From assembly GCA_021155195.1 (NCBI GenBank), contig JAJNPV010000017.1, positions 186,001 through 250,000 on the forward strand: DNA of 64,000 bases, given 5' to 3'. The notes beneath the pieces are model-generated. The model saw nothing but the letters and a program-made list of their open reading frames with translations, did no database searches and was not told the origin of the DNA. The DNA is from Ohtaekwangia sp. (lineage in GTDB: Bacteria; Bacteroidota; Bacteroidia; Cytophagales; Cyclobacteriaceae). The position numbers and the translations under genes were made by a program. Positions 45,018 through 53,245 of this stretch are shown one piece after another; position 1 is the stretch's first letter; each line of letters starts with the position of its first letter.

Positions 45018-45101
45018 CTACCCCGTAATAATGGATGTAATGGTAATCGTCTCAAAAGAAATTGAGCTGATTGAAAGATTAGTTGTGAATTGATTTAACA
45101 C
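45018..45101 (-). CDS. thrL: Candidate Thr/Ile leader peptide of the thr operon
   Basis: 27 codons from a GTG at 45101 to TAG at 45018-45020, on the thrA strand and 92 bases upstream of it. The peptide contains 6 Thr and 6 Ile; the last 11 residues read ETITITSIITG, with Thr and Ile alternating directly before the stop. This is the composition of the E. coli thrL leader, which attenuates thrABC in response to Thr and Ile tRNA charging. The stop lies in a small hairpin. Absent from this copy: an ATG and a U-run terminator, so the mechanism, if real, may be translational. Confidence 0.5.
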   Translation of the reverse strand: MLNQFTTNLSISSISFETITITSIITG

Positions 45102-45211
45102 GCCCGATTATTATTTGATGCAATAAGCAAATTGACTGCGGGTATTGCAAAGTTTTTTTATGATTTTTGTGAACTTCCAAAAACGAACTAACAGTTAGTA
45201 GCCAGACCTAT

Positions 45212-45739
45212 ATGACACGAAAGAAAAAACATCCGAGAGAATCCGCAGTAAGTATGACTGAATTGGTTTTGCCTAACGACACGAATACACTCAACAACCT
45301 TATGGGTGGCCGACTTATGCATTGGATGGATATCGTATCGGCCATAGCCGGGCAAAAACATTGCAACAGCATTGTAGTCACTGCATCAGTGGATAATATT
45401 TCCTTTCGCTCCCCTATCCGATTGGGTGATGTAGTTACACTGAAAGCCAGAGTTACACGCGCTTTCAATTCATCCGTTGAAATTAGAATTGACGTAGACG
45501 CGGAAAACATCCCGGAAGGAAAAAAAATGGAAAGTAACTCAGCGTACTTCACATTTGTGGCAGTTGATAAAGAAGGTCATCCGGTTGAGATACCTGAAGT
45601 GGTGCCTGAAACTCCCGAAGAGACCGAATTGTATAATGGTGCACTTCGTAGAAGACAGCTTCGATTAATTTTATCGGGTCGTATGAATCCTGTAGACGCA
45701 AATGAATTGAAATCTATCTTTGATATAAAGAAAGTATGA
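45212..45739 (+). CDS. Acyl-CoA thioesterase (hotdog, YciA/BACH type)
   Basis: 175 residues. The hotdog domain is clear: NTLNNLMGGRLMHWMDIVSAIAGQKHCNSIVVTASVDNISFRSPIRLGDVVTLKARVTRAFNSSVEIRIDV, with the conserved N/GG..MHWMD pattern. The C-terminal extension (HPVEIPEVVPETPEETELYNGALRRR) is typical of Bacteroidota members. The enzyme hydrolyses acyl-CoA. It overlaps the next gene by 4 bases (ATGA at 45736). Confidence 0.93.
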   Translation: MTRKKKHPRESAVSMTELVLPNDTNTLNNLMGGRLMHWMDIVSAIAGQKHCNSIVVTASVDNISFRSPIRLGDVVTLKARVTRAFNSSVEIRIDVDAENIPEGKKMESNSAYFTFVAVDKEGHPVEIPEVVPETPEETELYNGALRRRQLRLILSGRMNPVDANELKSIFDIKKV

Positions 45740-46110
45740 GCCCATTCGAAACCATCTTTCAGGAAGATATTTATTCAATACCCTCACCGTTACTGATTAT
45801 TTTATCTAAACCTTGGGCAGAATTATCGGAGGCTGAAATCGATACCCTTTCTAAAATGTTAAAGGCTATCAAACTTAGTCTCGCATCAGTTCAGGTTATT
45901 GTAAGGCAAGAGTTTAATATCAATGAACTTGCTGTATTTGCGCCCTCCCGGGTATTGGCCTTTGGCGCCTCACTCACTACTCCATTCAACCATTATGAGA
46001 ATATTAATTCGGAAGGGGTTGCCATTATCATTTCAGAATCACTTGATCAATTAGACGATCAAAAAAAGAAAAGTCTTTGGACTGCCCTCCGGGTCATGTT
46101 TAGCCTTTGA
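45736..46110 (+). CDS. Conserved hypothetical protein, thioesterase neighbour
   Basis: 124 residues. Soluble alpha/beta pattern (SPLLIILSKPWAELSEAEIDTLSKMLKAIKL; VQVIVRQEF; APSRVLAFGAS; GVAIIISESLDQLDDQKKKSLWTALRVMFSL) with no known catalytic motif. The layout distantly recalls the HolD (psi)-like fold of DNA polymerase III, but I would not assert this. Translationally coupled to the thioesterase by ATGA. Confidence 0.72.
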   Translation: MSPFETIFQEDIYSIPSPLLIILSKPWAELSEAEIDTLSKMLKAIKLSLASVQVIVRQEFNINELAVFAPSRVLAFGASLTTPFNHYENINSEGVAIIISESLDQLDDQKKKSLWTALRVMFSL

Positions 46111-46128
46111 GGCTCTCAAAACAAGGAT

Positions 46129-46159
46129 TTTGCCCATTATAGTAGTTATTCTATATTTG
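46129..46159 (+). promoter_or_regulatory. hppA: Consensus promoter TTTG-N19-TATATTTG
   Basis: TTTG at 46129-46132, a 19-base spacer and TATATTTG at 46152-46159, an exact match to the Bacteroidota consensus. Transcription would start near 46165, just before the hairpin at 46168 and about 68 bases ahead of the hppA ATG. Confidence 0.75.
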
Positions 46160-46167
46160 CGGCACTT

Positions 46168-46201
46168 AAAAACCGTTTGGCTCTGGTCAGGCGGTTTTTT
46201 T
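46168..46201 (+). terminator. Intrinsic terminator-like hairpin in the hppA leader
   Basis: AAAAACCG (46168-46175) pairs with CGGTTTTT (46192-46199), followed by a T-run to 46201. It can end transcription of the thioesterase pair, but it also lies downstream of the promoter at 46129-46159, so hppA transcripts must read through it. Confidence 0.7.
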
Positions 46202-46232
46202 AACGTAATTAATCCGAAAATCTAAAATCAAA

Positions 46233-48530
46233 ATGGAAAACATTCTCTATGTATTGCCCGCATTTGGGGTTCTGGGCTTACTCTTTGTGGTTTGGAAAAG
46301 CGCATGGGTAGCTAAACAAGATGCTGGAACTGATAAAATGAAAAAAATTGCAGGCCACATCGCTGAAGGTGCTATGGCTTTCTTAAAAGCAGAGTACAAA
46401 ATCCTGGCAATATTTGTTGTTTGTGTGGCTCTATTATTAGGAGTTACAGCCAGCAGCGAAACTTCTTCACCCCTTGTTGCCGTTTCTTTTATCATTGGAG
46501 CTTTTACGTCTGCCCTTGCTGGTTTTATAGGAATGCGTGTGGCTACCAAAGCCAATGTGCGCACAACGCAGGCTGCTCGCACCAGTTTAGGTCGCGCTCT
46601 TGAGGTCGCCTTTACAGGAGGTTCTGTAATGGGAATGGGTGTTGTTGGTCTTGGCGTGTTAGGATTAAGCCTTTTGCTGATTGTATATTCTACTATTTTC
46701 GGATTTGATACACAGGCACAAGTAAATCAAGTGCTGACGATCGTTACCGGATTCTCTTTTGGGGCTTCTTCTATCGCATTGTTCGCCCGCGTAGGGGGTG
46801 GTATTTATACCAAAGCTGCCGATGTAGGTGCTGACTTAGTTGGAAAAGTAGAAGCAGGTATTCCTGAAGATCATCCATTAAACCCAGCAACTATTGCTGA
46901 TAACGTAGGTGATAACGTAGGTGACGTAGCAGGTATGGGCGCTGACTTGTTTGAATCTTATGTAGGTTCCATCGTTGGTTCTATGGTATTGGGTGCTGCC
47001 TTTATGGTAGATGGTTTTGTAGATAATTTTAATGGAATCTCAGCTGTTCTTTTGCCATTAGTATTGGCTGCAGCAGGTATCGTAATGTCATTCATCGGAA
47101 CCTTCTTTGTGAAAGTTAAAGAAGGTGGAAATCCACAAACTGCATTGAACACAGGGGAATTTGTTTCTTCTGCTATCATGATTGCTGCCTCTTACTTTAT
47201 TATTAACTGGATGCTACCTGCCTCCTGGACATACAGCGATTTACTTTACAGAGATGCCGCAGGTGAACCGATTATAAGAACAATGACTGCCATGGGTATT
47301 TTCTGGGCAACTATTATAGGTCTTGTGGGTGGCTTATTAGTAGGTCTTATTACTGAATACTATACCGCTATGGGCAAAAAGCCTGTACTTTCAATTGTCC
47401 GTCAATCTTCGACAGGCGCTGCAACAAACATTATTGCAGGTCTGGGAGTGGGTATGATGTCAACAGCGCTTCCTATTTTAATAATTGCGCTTTCAATTAT
47501 GGGTGCATTTTATTTTGGTGGCCTTTACGGGATCGCAATTGCTGCCGTTGGTATGCTTTCAAATCTTGGAATTCAATTAGCCGTTGATGCATACGGACCA
47601 ATATCTGATAACGCAGGTGGTATCGCTGAAATGTCTGAGCTTCCTAAAGAAGTTCGTCAACGCACAGATAAGTTAGATGCCGTTGGTAATACAACTGCTG
47701 CCATCGGAAAAGGTTTTGCTATTGCTTCTGCTGCTCTTACTGCACTGGCATTGTTCGGTGCGTTTATGACTACTGCAAAAGTTAGTTCAATCGATGTTTC
47801 GAAGGCAAACGTAATGGCTGGTTTATTCATTGGCGGTATGCTTCCATTCGTATTCTCTGCTTTGGCAATGAATGCGGTTGGTCGGGCGGCCATGGCTATG
47901 ATTGAAGAAGTAAGAAGACAATTTGCCACTATTCCGGCATTAAAAGCGGCCTTAGAATTGATGCGGAAAAATGGTGACACAGAATTGAAAGACTGGTCAG
48001 CTGAAGATCAAAAAGTATTTCAAGAAGCTGATGGAAAAGCAGAGTATGGCAAGTGTGTTGAAATCTCAACAAAGGCTGCTATTCGTGAGATGGTGTTACC
48101 GGGTCTGATGGCTGTCGTAGTTCCTGTAATTATCGCCTTTCTACCTGGCTTTGGAGCTGAATCATTAGGGGGAATGTTAGCCGGTGTAACCGTATCCGGT
48201 GTATTGATGGCAATCTTCCAATCCAATGCCGGTGGTGCATGGGATAATGCCAAGAAGAGTTTTGAAGAAGGTGTTGAAATCAACGGCCAGATGTTCTACA
48301 AAAAATCAGAACCACATAAGGCAGCTGTTGTTGGTGATACTGTTGGCGATCCATTCAAAGATACTTCAGGGCCATCATTAAACATTTTGTTAAAACTTAT
48401 GTCGGTAGTGGCATTGGTTATTGCCCCGTTATTAGCGACACAAAGCTCCTCTACTGCCAAGGTTGAGAAGCCTAAAGAAAAGATCGAAGTTGTTGTTACT
48501 CCGGTAACAAGCGATATTCACAAGAACTAA
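46233..48530 (+). CDS. hppA: K+-dependent membrane-bound pyrophosphatase
   Basis: 765 residues with about 16 membrane helices. The substrate site is recognisable: GGGIYTKAADVGADLVGKVE, NPATIADNVGDNVGDVAGMGADLFESY, and the C-terminal NAGGAWDNAKKSFEEG and KAAVVGDTVGDPFKDTSGPSLNIL. The residue after GNTT is Ala (GNTTAA), which in the family marks the K+-dependent class; K+-independent enzymes have Lys there. It hydrolyses PPi to pump H+ or Na+ out of the cytoplasm. It has a strong promoter and ends in a perfect terminator. Confidence 0.97.
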   Translation: MENILYVLPAFGVLGLLFVVWKSAWVAKQDAGTDKMKKIAGHIAEGAMAFLKAEYKILAIFVVCVALLLGVTASSETSSPLVAVSFIIGAFTSALAGFIGMRVATKANVRTTQAARTSLGRALEVAFTGGSVMGMGVVGLGVLGLSLLLIVYSTIFGFDTQAQVNQVLTIVTGFSFGASSIALFARVGGGIYTKAADVGADLVGKVEAGIPEDHPLNPATIADNVGDNVGDVAGMGADLFESYVGSIVGSMVLGAAFMVDGFVDNFNGISAVLLPLVLAAAGIVMSFIGTFFVKVKEGGNPQTALNTGEFVSSAIMIAASYFIINWMLPASWTYSDLLYRDAAGEPIIRTMTAMGIFWATIIGLVGGLLVGLITEYYTAMGKKPVLSIVRQSSTGAATNIIAGLGVGMMSTALPILIIALSIMGAFYFGGLYGIAIAAVGMLSNLGIQLAVDAYGPISDNAGGIAEMSELPKEVRQRTDKLDAVGNTTAAIGKGFAIASAALTALALFGAFMTTAKVSSIDVSKANVMAGLFIGGMLPFVFSALAMNAVGRAAMAMIEEVRRQFATIPALKAALELMRKNGDTELKDWSAEDQKVFQEADGKAEYGKCVEISTKAAIREMVLPGLMAVVVPVIIAFLPGFGAESLGGMLAGVTVSGVLMAIFQSNAGGAWDNAKKSFEEGVEINGQMFYKKSEPHKAAVVGDTVGDPFKDTSGPSLNILLKLMSVVALVIAPLLATQSSSTAKVEKPKEKIEVVVTPVTSDIHKN

Positions 48531-48545
48531 GTTATACGCGTATTG

Positions 48546-48581
48546 AAAAAAGAGCGGTGTTAGTAACACCGCTCTTTTTTT
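48546..48581 (+). terminator. Perfect bidirectional intrinsic terminator
   Basis: A 16-bp stem (AAAAAAGAGCGGTGTT and its exact complement) with loop AGT, followed by a T-run; symmetric, so it also works on minus. Ends hppA. Confidence 0.95.
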
Positions 48582-48610
48582 GTTTATTTAGTATCCAAAA
48601 TTCAATGTAA

Positions 48611-49042
48611 ATGAGGGGTTTACTTATTTTTCTGATCTGCCTATCAGCGAGCTTAGGGGTTAAAAGCCAGGGCTCAATCGTTGGCATCTGGACAACCATT
48701 GATGATGAAACCAACAAGCCACGGTCTACCGTGCAGATTGCTGAAAGAGATGGAAAATATTATGGAAAAATAATTAGTCTTATCAACCGTGAAGGCGAAG
48801 ACCCAGATCCAATTTGTGACAATTGCAGTCCCGATGACGATCGCTATAAAAAAAAGATTATTGGAATGGAGATTTTGAGAGACATGAAGAAGTCAGACTC
48901 AGAATACTCAGAAGGAACTATCCTCGATCCTAACAATGGCAAAATATACCGTTGCAAAATTTGGATTGAGGACAATAATCTTAAACTTCGCGGGTATTGG
49001 GGACCATTTTTTAGAACCCAGACATGGCTTCATGGTCAGTAA
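48611..49042 (+). CDS. DUF2147 secreted protein
   Basis: 143 residues with a signal peptide (about 1-19, LGVKSQG). The DUF2147 pattern is clear: GIWTTIDDETNKPRSTVQIAERDGKYYGKIISL.. DPNNGKIYRCKIWIEDNNLKLRGYWG.. RTQTWL. The family forms a small lipocalin-like beta-barrel and has no known function. It is the only gene between the hppA terminator and the sigma factor. Confidence 0.93.
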   Translation: MRGLLIFLICLSASLGVKSQGSIVGIWTTIDDETNKPRSTVQIAERDGKYYGKIISLINREGEDPDPICDNCSPDDDRYKKKIIGMEILRDMKKSDSEYSEGTILDPNNGKIYRCKIWIEDNNLKLRGYWGPFFRTQTWLHGQ

Positions 49043-49150
49043 TTATCATCTCAACGGAAAAATCACGATCTTAAACCCGAAATTAATCCGCTCATCATTA
49101 ACTAAAGGTTACCAATTGTGTCATTAAGAGTATTCAAATCGAACTTGCAA

Positions 49151-49690
49151 ATGGACGAAAAGGAGATTTTCGAGCGCATCCAGAAGGGTGACGAAAAGGC
49201 TCTGGAGTTTATCTACAAGAAATACTATCGGATGATGACCAAGTTGGTGATCACCAATAGCGGAACTGAGGAGGAGGCTCTGGATGTTTATCAGGATGCA
49301 TTGATTGTATTCTGGCAAAAAGCGCGATCTGGAAATCTCGTGATGACAGCTAAAATCAGTACCTATATCTATAGCGTTTGTCAAAACCTATGGCGCAAGG
49401 AACTGGATAGAAAGAAAAGGCTTTCAAACGAAGAAAAAGATTCGCCCCAGGTAATGGACATGGACAGTCCCGAAAGGGAAAAGATCATGGCCAAGTGTTT
49501 GAATCAGTTGGGAGAAACGTGCAGGAAGGTGTTAATGTATTATTACTTTGATGAGATGTCGATGCAGGAAATCGCTGAAAAGCTTGGATTCGCAAATACA
49601 GATACAGCAAAGACTAAAAAATATAAGTGCAAACAAAAATTAGATGAATTAGTAAAAGCCCAGTATTCTGAGCAAGATTTTTTAGACTGA
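49151..49690 (+). CDS. ECF-type RNA polymerase sigma factor
   Basis: 179 residues from the ATG at 49151 (a GTG at 49118 would add 11). Region 2 (EKALEFIYKKYYRMMTKLVITNSGTEEEALDVYQDALIVFWQKA) and region 4 (LGETCRKVLMYYYFDEMSMQEIAEKLGFANTDTAKTKKYKCKQKL) are those of a sigma-70 family ECF factor. It is followed after 7 bases by a membrane protein with a plausible anti-sigma layout, so the pair probably responds to an envelope signal. Confidence 0.92.
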   Translation: MDEKEIFERIQKGDEKALEFIYKKYYRMMTKLVITNSGTEEEALDVYQDALIVFWQKARSGNLVMTAKISTYIYSVCQNLWRKELDRKKRLSNEEKDSPQVMDMDSPEREKIMAKCLNQLGETCRKVLMYYYFDEMSMQEIAEKLGFANTDTAKTKKYKCKQKLDELVKAQYSEQDFLD

Positions 49691-49697
49691 AAAGGAC

Positions 49698-50552
49698 ATG
49701 AGTAATTTTGAAAAGATAGATGAATATTTAACCAATCGCCTCAGCGAGCAGGATCGGGAGACTTTTGAGCAGCAACTTGGAACAGACTCAGCACTCAAAG
49801 CTGAAGTTGAGTTTCAAACCCAAATTATTGAAAGCCTAAAAAAGGCGCGCGTAGCTGAGCTAAAAGAAATGCTTAATAAGGTACCTGTTGATTCTGTGAT
49901 AAAGTACCCAGCACTTAAAATTGCTGCGGGTTTAATTGGTGCTGCCGTAATCGTTTCAGCTGGTTATTTATATCACAGCAATAACAAAAGTGAATTACCG
50001 GTTACAGTGCCTACTATTGAAGATTCAATAGTTCAGACAGAGGATACTCAACCAAGTGAAGCTGAGGAAAAGAAGGATATCATCGAACAGCCAATCGAGC
50101 CTGAAACTTCTACCACTCAGCAAAAAGCTCTTTCACCCGCACAGGTTCCAAGTTCCAGACCATCTGATAAAGGAGAAACATCACAACCGGTTGACAAACC
50201 AGCTCTTGATGTTATTGATCCTTCGGAAGAATTAACGGAAAGTACACCTACGCGCGGAAATTCGAATGCGAAGCCTGTACTCACAATCCCTAAAATGAAT
50301 GTTGAAGTAGACTCTTCAAGCAAGAAATATCCTTTCCACTATCAATTTAAGGATGGTAAAATGATACTCTTTGGTTCATTTGACAAGAGTTTGTACGAAA
50401 TCATTGAGATAAATGGAGGAAGTCATTCCGTGTTCTTATACCATAAGGAAAATTACTACAAGCTCGATGAATCAAAGAATGAAATTACTCCCCTCGAGCC
50501 AGTTAAAGATAAAGCCCTTATTCAGAAATTGAAGGAATACCGTAAGAAGTAG
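49698..50552 (+). CDS. Single-pass membrane protein, probable anti-sigma factor
   Basis: 284 residues. The N-terminal cytoplasmic part (FEKIDEYLTNRLSEQDRETFEQQLGTDSALKAEVEFQTQII) resembles the anti-sigma or zf-HC2-like N-terminus that binds an ECF sigma, though without the HxxxCxxC zinc motif. One membrane helix (about 74-95, IAAGLIGAAVIVSAGYLY) is followed by a long Pro/Ser/Thr/Glu-rich periplasmic linker and a C-terminal approx. 80-residue domain (YPFHYQFKDGKMILFGSFDKSLYEIIEINGGSHSVFLYH). The position directly behind the sigma gene supports an anti-sigma role. Confidence 0.78.
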   Translation: MSNFEKIDEYLTNRLSEQDRETFEQQLGTDSALKAEVEFQTQIIESLKKARVAELKEMLNKVPVDSVIKYPALKIAAGLIGAAVIVSAGYLYHSNNKSELPVTVPTIEDSIVQTEDTQPSEAEEKKDIIEQPIEPETSTTQQKALSPAQVPSSRPSDKGETSQPVDKPALDVIDPSEELTESTPTRGNSNAKPVLTIPKMNVEVDSSSKKYPFHYQFKDGKMILFGSFDKSLYEIIEINGGSHSVFLYHKENYYKLDESKNEITPLEPVKDKALIQKLKEYRKK

Positions 50553-50575
50553 TTCTTTCATTATTTTCTTCAAAA

Positions 50576-50606
50576 AAGACCTCTTATTATAATAGGAGGT
50601 CTTATT
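50576..50606 (+). terminator. Intrinsic terminator-like hairpin
   Basis: AAGACCTC..GAGGTCTT with a mostly AT inner stem (TAT/ATA), followed by ATTGTTT. Placed after the anti-sigma-like gene. Confidence 0.75.
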
Positions 50607-50659
50607 GTTTACATCCTATTTTATACCTTGAGAGCACTGAAAATAGTAGAAATGATGCC

Positions 50660-50667
50660 TATCTTTG
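50660..50667 (+). promoter_or_regulatory. ftsX: -7 element TATCTTTG directly before ftsX
   Basis: Exact TAnnTTTG six bases before the ATG at 50674, implying a nearly leaderless transcript for the ftsX operon. The -33 region is poor. Confidence 0.55.
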
Positions 50668-50673
50668 CCAATC

Positions 50674-51570
50674 ATGAGTACTGAGGAACGTAAGTTTAAG
50701 GTAAAGAAGAAGAAATTAGGTGCCTACCCTTATATAAGTGTGGTACTAAGTGTTACCCTTGCCTTATTTGTTATAGGCGTATTTGGTTCGCTTGTTATAT
50801 ACTCAAAAGAACTTGAGCGCGTAGTTCGTGAAAACGTAAAAGTTCAGGTTTATCTTAAAAGCCAGGTAACGAATGTTCAAAAAACTCAAATTGAAAAGGG
50901 ATTAGCATCAAAGCCCTTTGTACCTAAGGATAAAGGATCTATTCAATTCATTTCGAAAGACGAAGCCGCAAAACAATTTATTGAAGATACGGGCGAAGAC
51001 TTTAAAAAATTTCTGGGTGAGAACCCGCTGCGGGATGCTTATTTAGTTAGGATTCAGGAAGGATTTCATGATACCGAGAGTTTAAAAAAAATCAAGGCAG
51101 AAGTCGAGCAAATCAATGGTGTATTTCAAGTTCACTATGTTGAAAATGTAATAGACTCAATCAACAAAAACGTAACAAAAATTGGTTTGATTTTGATGGG
51201 ATTGGTTTCTTTACTTTTATTAGTAGTGGTACTGTTAATTAACAACACGCTTAGATTAGCATTGTTCTCGCAGCGATTCTTAATAAGAAGTATGCAATTA
51301 GTAGGAGCGCGTAGCTGGTTTATTCAACGCCCATTTCTTTATCGCGCTGGCTTGCACGGTTTAATTGCCGGAGTTATTGCCTCCACCTTACTTGTTCTAT
51401 TATTAAGCTTTGCAACAAAACGAGTTGAAGACCTGGAGTTGATACAAAACAATAACCGACTGATGTTGCTTCTTGGTTCTTTGCTTCTTGTAGGAATGGT
51501 GGTGGCAACGCTAAGCACGTATCGGGCTGTTAGCAAATACCTAAAACTTTCATTAGACGAACTTTATTAA
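50674..51570 (+). CDS. ftsX: Cell-division ABC permease FtsX
   Basis: 298 residues (MSTEERKFKVKKKKLGAYPYISVVLSVTLALFVIGVFGSL..): an N-terminal helix, a periplasmic loop (about 50-160; VYLKSQVTNVQKTQIEKGLASKPFV and FLGENPLRDAYLV) and three C-terminal helices (about 170-290) around RFLIRSMQLVGARSWFIQRPFL. Together with FtsE (encoded elsewhere) it activates periplasmic amidases or M23 proteins at the septum. First gene of the ftsX-DUF3098-uppP-truB-ribF run. Confidence 0.95.
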   Translation: MSTEERKFKVKKKKLGAYPYISVVLSVTLALFVIGVFGSLVIYSKELERVVRENVKVQVYLKSQVTNVQKTQIEKGLASKPFVPKDKGSIQFISKDEAAKQFIEDTGEDFKKFLGENPLRDAYLVRIQEGFHDTESLKKIKAEVEQINGVFQVHYVENVIDSINKNVTKIGLILMGLVSLLLLVVVLLINNTLRLALFSQRFLIRSMQLVGARSWFIQRPFLYRAGLHGLIAGVIASTLLVLLLSFATKRVEDLELIQNNNRLMLLLGSLLLVGMVVATLSTYRAVSKYLKLSLDELY

Positions 51571-51572
51571 CG

Positions 51573-51776
51573 ATGAATAAGCTTCCATTCGGAAAAAGAA
51601 ATTATCAATTAATGGCTGCAGGAGTAATCTTGCTTGTCCTTGGTTTCACAATTATGGCGATGGACAAAGATCCGTATGGATTTGGTTTCATGGGAATTAC
51701 ACTGAGTCCAATTATTGTTTTGGGTGGTTTTATTACTGAGATCTTCGCGATACTCTATACACCGAAACAAAAATAA
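51573..51776 (+). CDS. DUF3098 small membrane protein
   Basis: 67 residues with two hydrophobic helices. Starts PFGKRNYQLMAAGVILLVLGFTIMAMDKDPYGFGFMGITLSPIIVLGGF, the DUF3098 pattern. Two bases after ftsX. Function unknown; it is conserved beside ftsX in Bacteroidota. Confidence 0.92.
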   Translation: MNKLPFGKRNYQLMAAGVILLVLGFTIMAMDKDPYGFGFMGITLSPIIVLGGFITEIFAILYTPKQK

Positions 51777-51789
51777 TTGACTCAAATCA

Positions 51790-52584
51790 ATGTCTTTTTT
51801 TGAAGCCATCATTCTGGCCATTGTAGAAGGCCTTACGGAATTTCTGCCTGTTTCATCTACTGGGCATATGATTATTGCTTCCTCAGTTTTAGGAATTGCC
51901 TCCGATCCTTTTACCAAAATGTTTACTATTGCCATTCAGTTCGGAGCGATCCTTTCTGTAGTGGTCTTGTATTGGAAGCGATTCTTTCAAACCTTAGATT
52001 TCTATTTTAAATTACTGGTAGCATTTATCCCCGCTATGGTGCTGGGCCTTCTGTTTAGCGATGCGATCGATCAACTTCTCGAATCCGTTGAAGTGGTGGC
52101 TATTATGCTTATCCTTGGGGGAATTGTATTTCTCTTTATTGATAATTTTTTTAAAGACTCTGAAGAGCATGGCGGAATAGAAATCACATATAAGAAAGCA
52201 CTTACCATTGGTTTCTTTCAAACCCTGGCGATGGTTCCCGGAGTATCACGATCGGCAGCCACAATAATTGGTGGACTCACTCAAAAGTTAACCAGAAAAG
52301 CTGCGGCTGAATTCTCGTTTTTTCTGGCCGTGCCTACCATGCTTGCCGCGACTGGCTACAAACTTCTGAAATTCTATTTGGAAGGAAACACCTTTGGCTC
52401 TCATGAAGTTGCTGTACTGGCGGTTGGAAATATCGCGGCATTCATCATTGCAATTTTTGCCATCAAGTCTTTTATTACATTCCTTACCAAGCATGGATTT
52501 AAACTATTCGGTTATTATCGAATAGCACTCGGACTGATCATTCTTACCCTTTACTGGTTTGGTATTGACCTAGCCATTGTTTGA
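51790..52584 (+). CDS. uppP: Undecaprenyl-diphosphate phosphatase
   Basis: 264 residues with about eight helices. BacA/UppP motifs: AIVEGLTEFLPVSSTGHMII and a second MVPGVSRSAATIIGGL carrying the catalytic Arg/Ser. Recycles undecaprenyl pyrophosphate to the lipid carrier for cell wall synthesis. Thirteen bases after the DUF3098 gene. Confidence 0.97.
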   Translation: MSFFEAIILAIVEGLTEFLPVSSTGHMIIASSVLGIASDPFTKMFTIAIQFGAILSVVVLYWKRFFQTLDFYFKLLVAFIPAMVLGLLFSDAIDQLLESVEVVAIMLILGGIVFLFIDNFFKDSEEHGGIEITYKKALTIGFFQTLAMVPGVSRSAATIIGGLTQKLTRKAAAEFSFFLAVPTMLAATGYKLLKFYLEGNTFGSHEVAVLAVGNIAAFIIAIFAIKSFITFLTKHGFKLFGYYRIALGLIILTLYWFGIDLAIV

Positions 52585-52585
52585 T

Positions 52586-53245
52586 ATGGATAGTCCCGAT
52601 CAAATGATTCTGATTGATAAACCTATTGGCTGGACATCTTTTGATGTAGTGAATAAACTACGCTACAAACTAAAAATAAAGAAGATAGGTCATGCAGGAA
52701 CGCTTGATCCACTCGCATCGGGCTTGCTTATTCTTTGCACCGGTAAAATGACCAAACGAATCGATGAATTTCAGGCTCAGGAAAAAGAATACACCGGAAA
52801 GTTTATTATCGGTAAGTCAACACCTTCACATGATCTTGAGACAGAAGTTTCTGAGAGCAAAGACATCTCATCAGTTAGTGAAGAACAAATTTATCTTGCC
52901 GCCAAAAAATTAACAGGCGTTATTCAGCAAGTACCACCACTCCACTCTGCTATTAAGGTAGATGGAAAACGAGCTTATAAGTTGGCTCGCAAAGGAAGTG
53001 ATCTGGAATTAAAACCTCGGGAAGTAACGATTTCGCAATTTGAAATTACTAGCATCCAAAAACCTGAAATTCATTTTCGCATCGTATGCTCAAAAGGAAC
53101 CTACATCCGCAGCTTAGCGCGCGATTTTGGTAACAACCTGGGTGTAGGCGCCTACCTTACGGGATTATGCAGAACCCGTATTGGGGAATTTAAATTGGAA
53201 GATGCACTGACACCTGATCAAATTAATCCAGTTTTGCCGGTATGA
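52586..53245 (+). CDS. truB: tRNA pseudouridine(55) synthase TruB
   Basis: 219 residues from the ATG at 52586, just after the uppP stop (a TTG at 52577 would overlap uppP). Motifs: ILIDKPIGWTSFDVVNKLR, KIGHAGTLDPLASGLLILCTGKMTK (catalytic Asp in AGTLDP) and SKGTYIRSLARDFG. Makes pseudouridine 55 in tRNA. It ends by overlapping ribF by ATGA. Confidence 0.96.
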   Translation: MDSPDQMILIDKPIGWTSFDVVNKLRYKLKIKKIGHAGTLDPLASGLLILCTGKMTKRIDEFQAQEKEYTGKFIIGKSTPSHDLETEVSESKDISSVSEEQIYLAAKKLTGVIQQVPPLHSAIKVDGKRAYKLARKGSDLELKPREVTISQFEITSIQKPEIHFRIVCSKGTYIRSLARDFGNNLGVGAYLTGLCRTRIGEFKLEDALTPDQINPVLPV

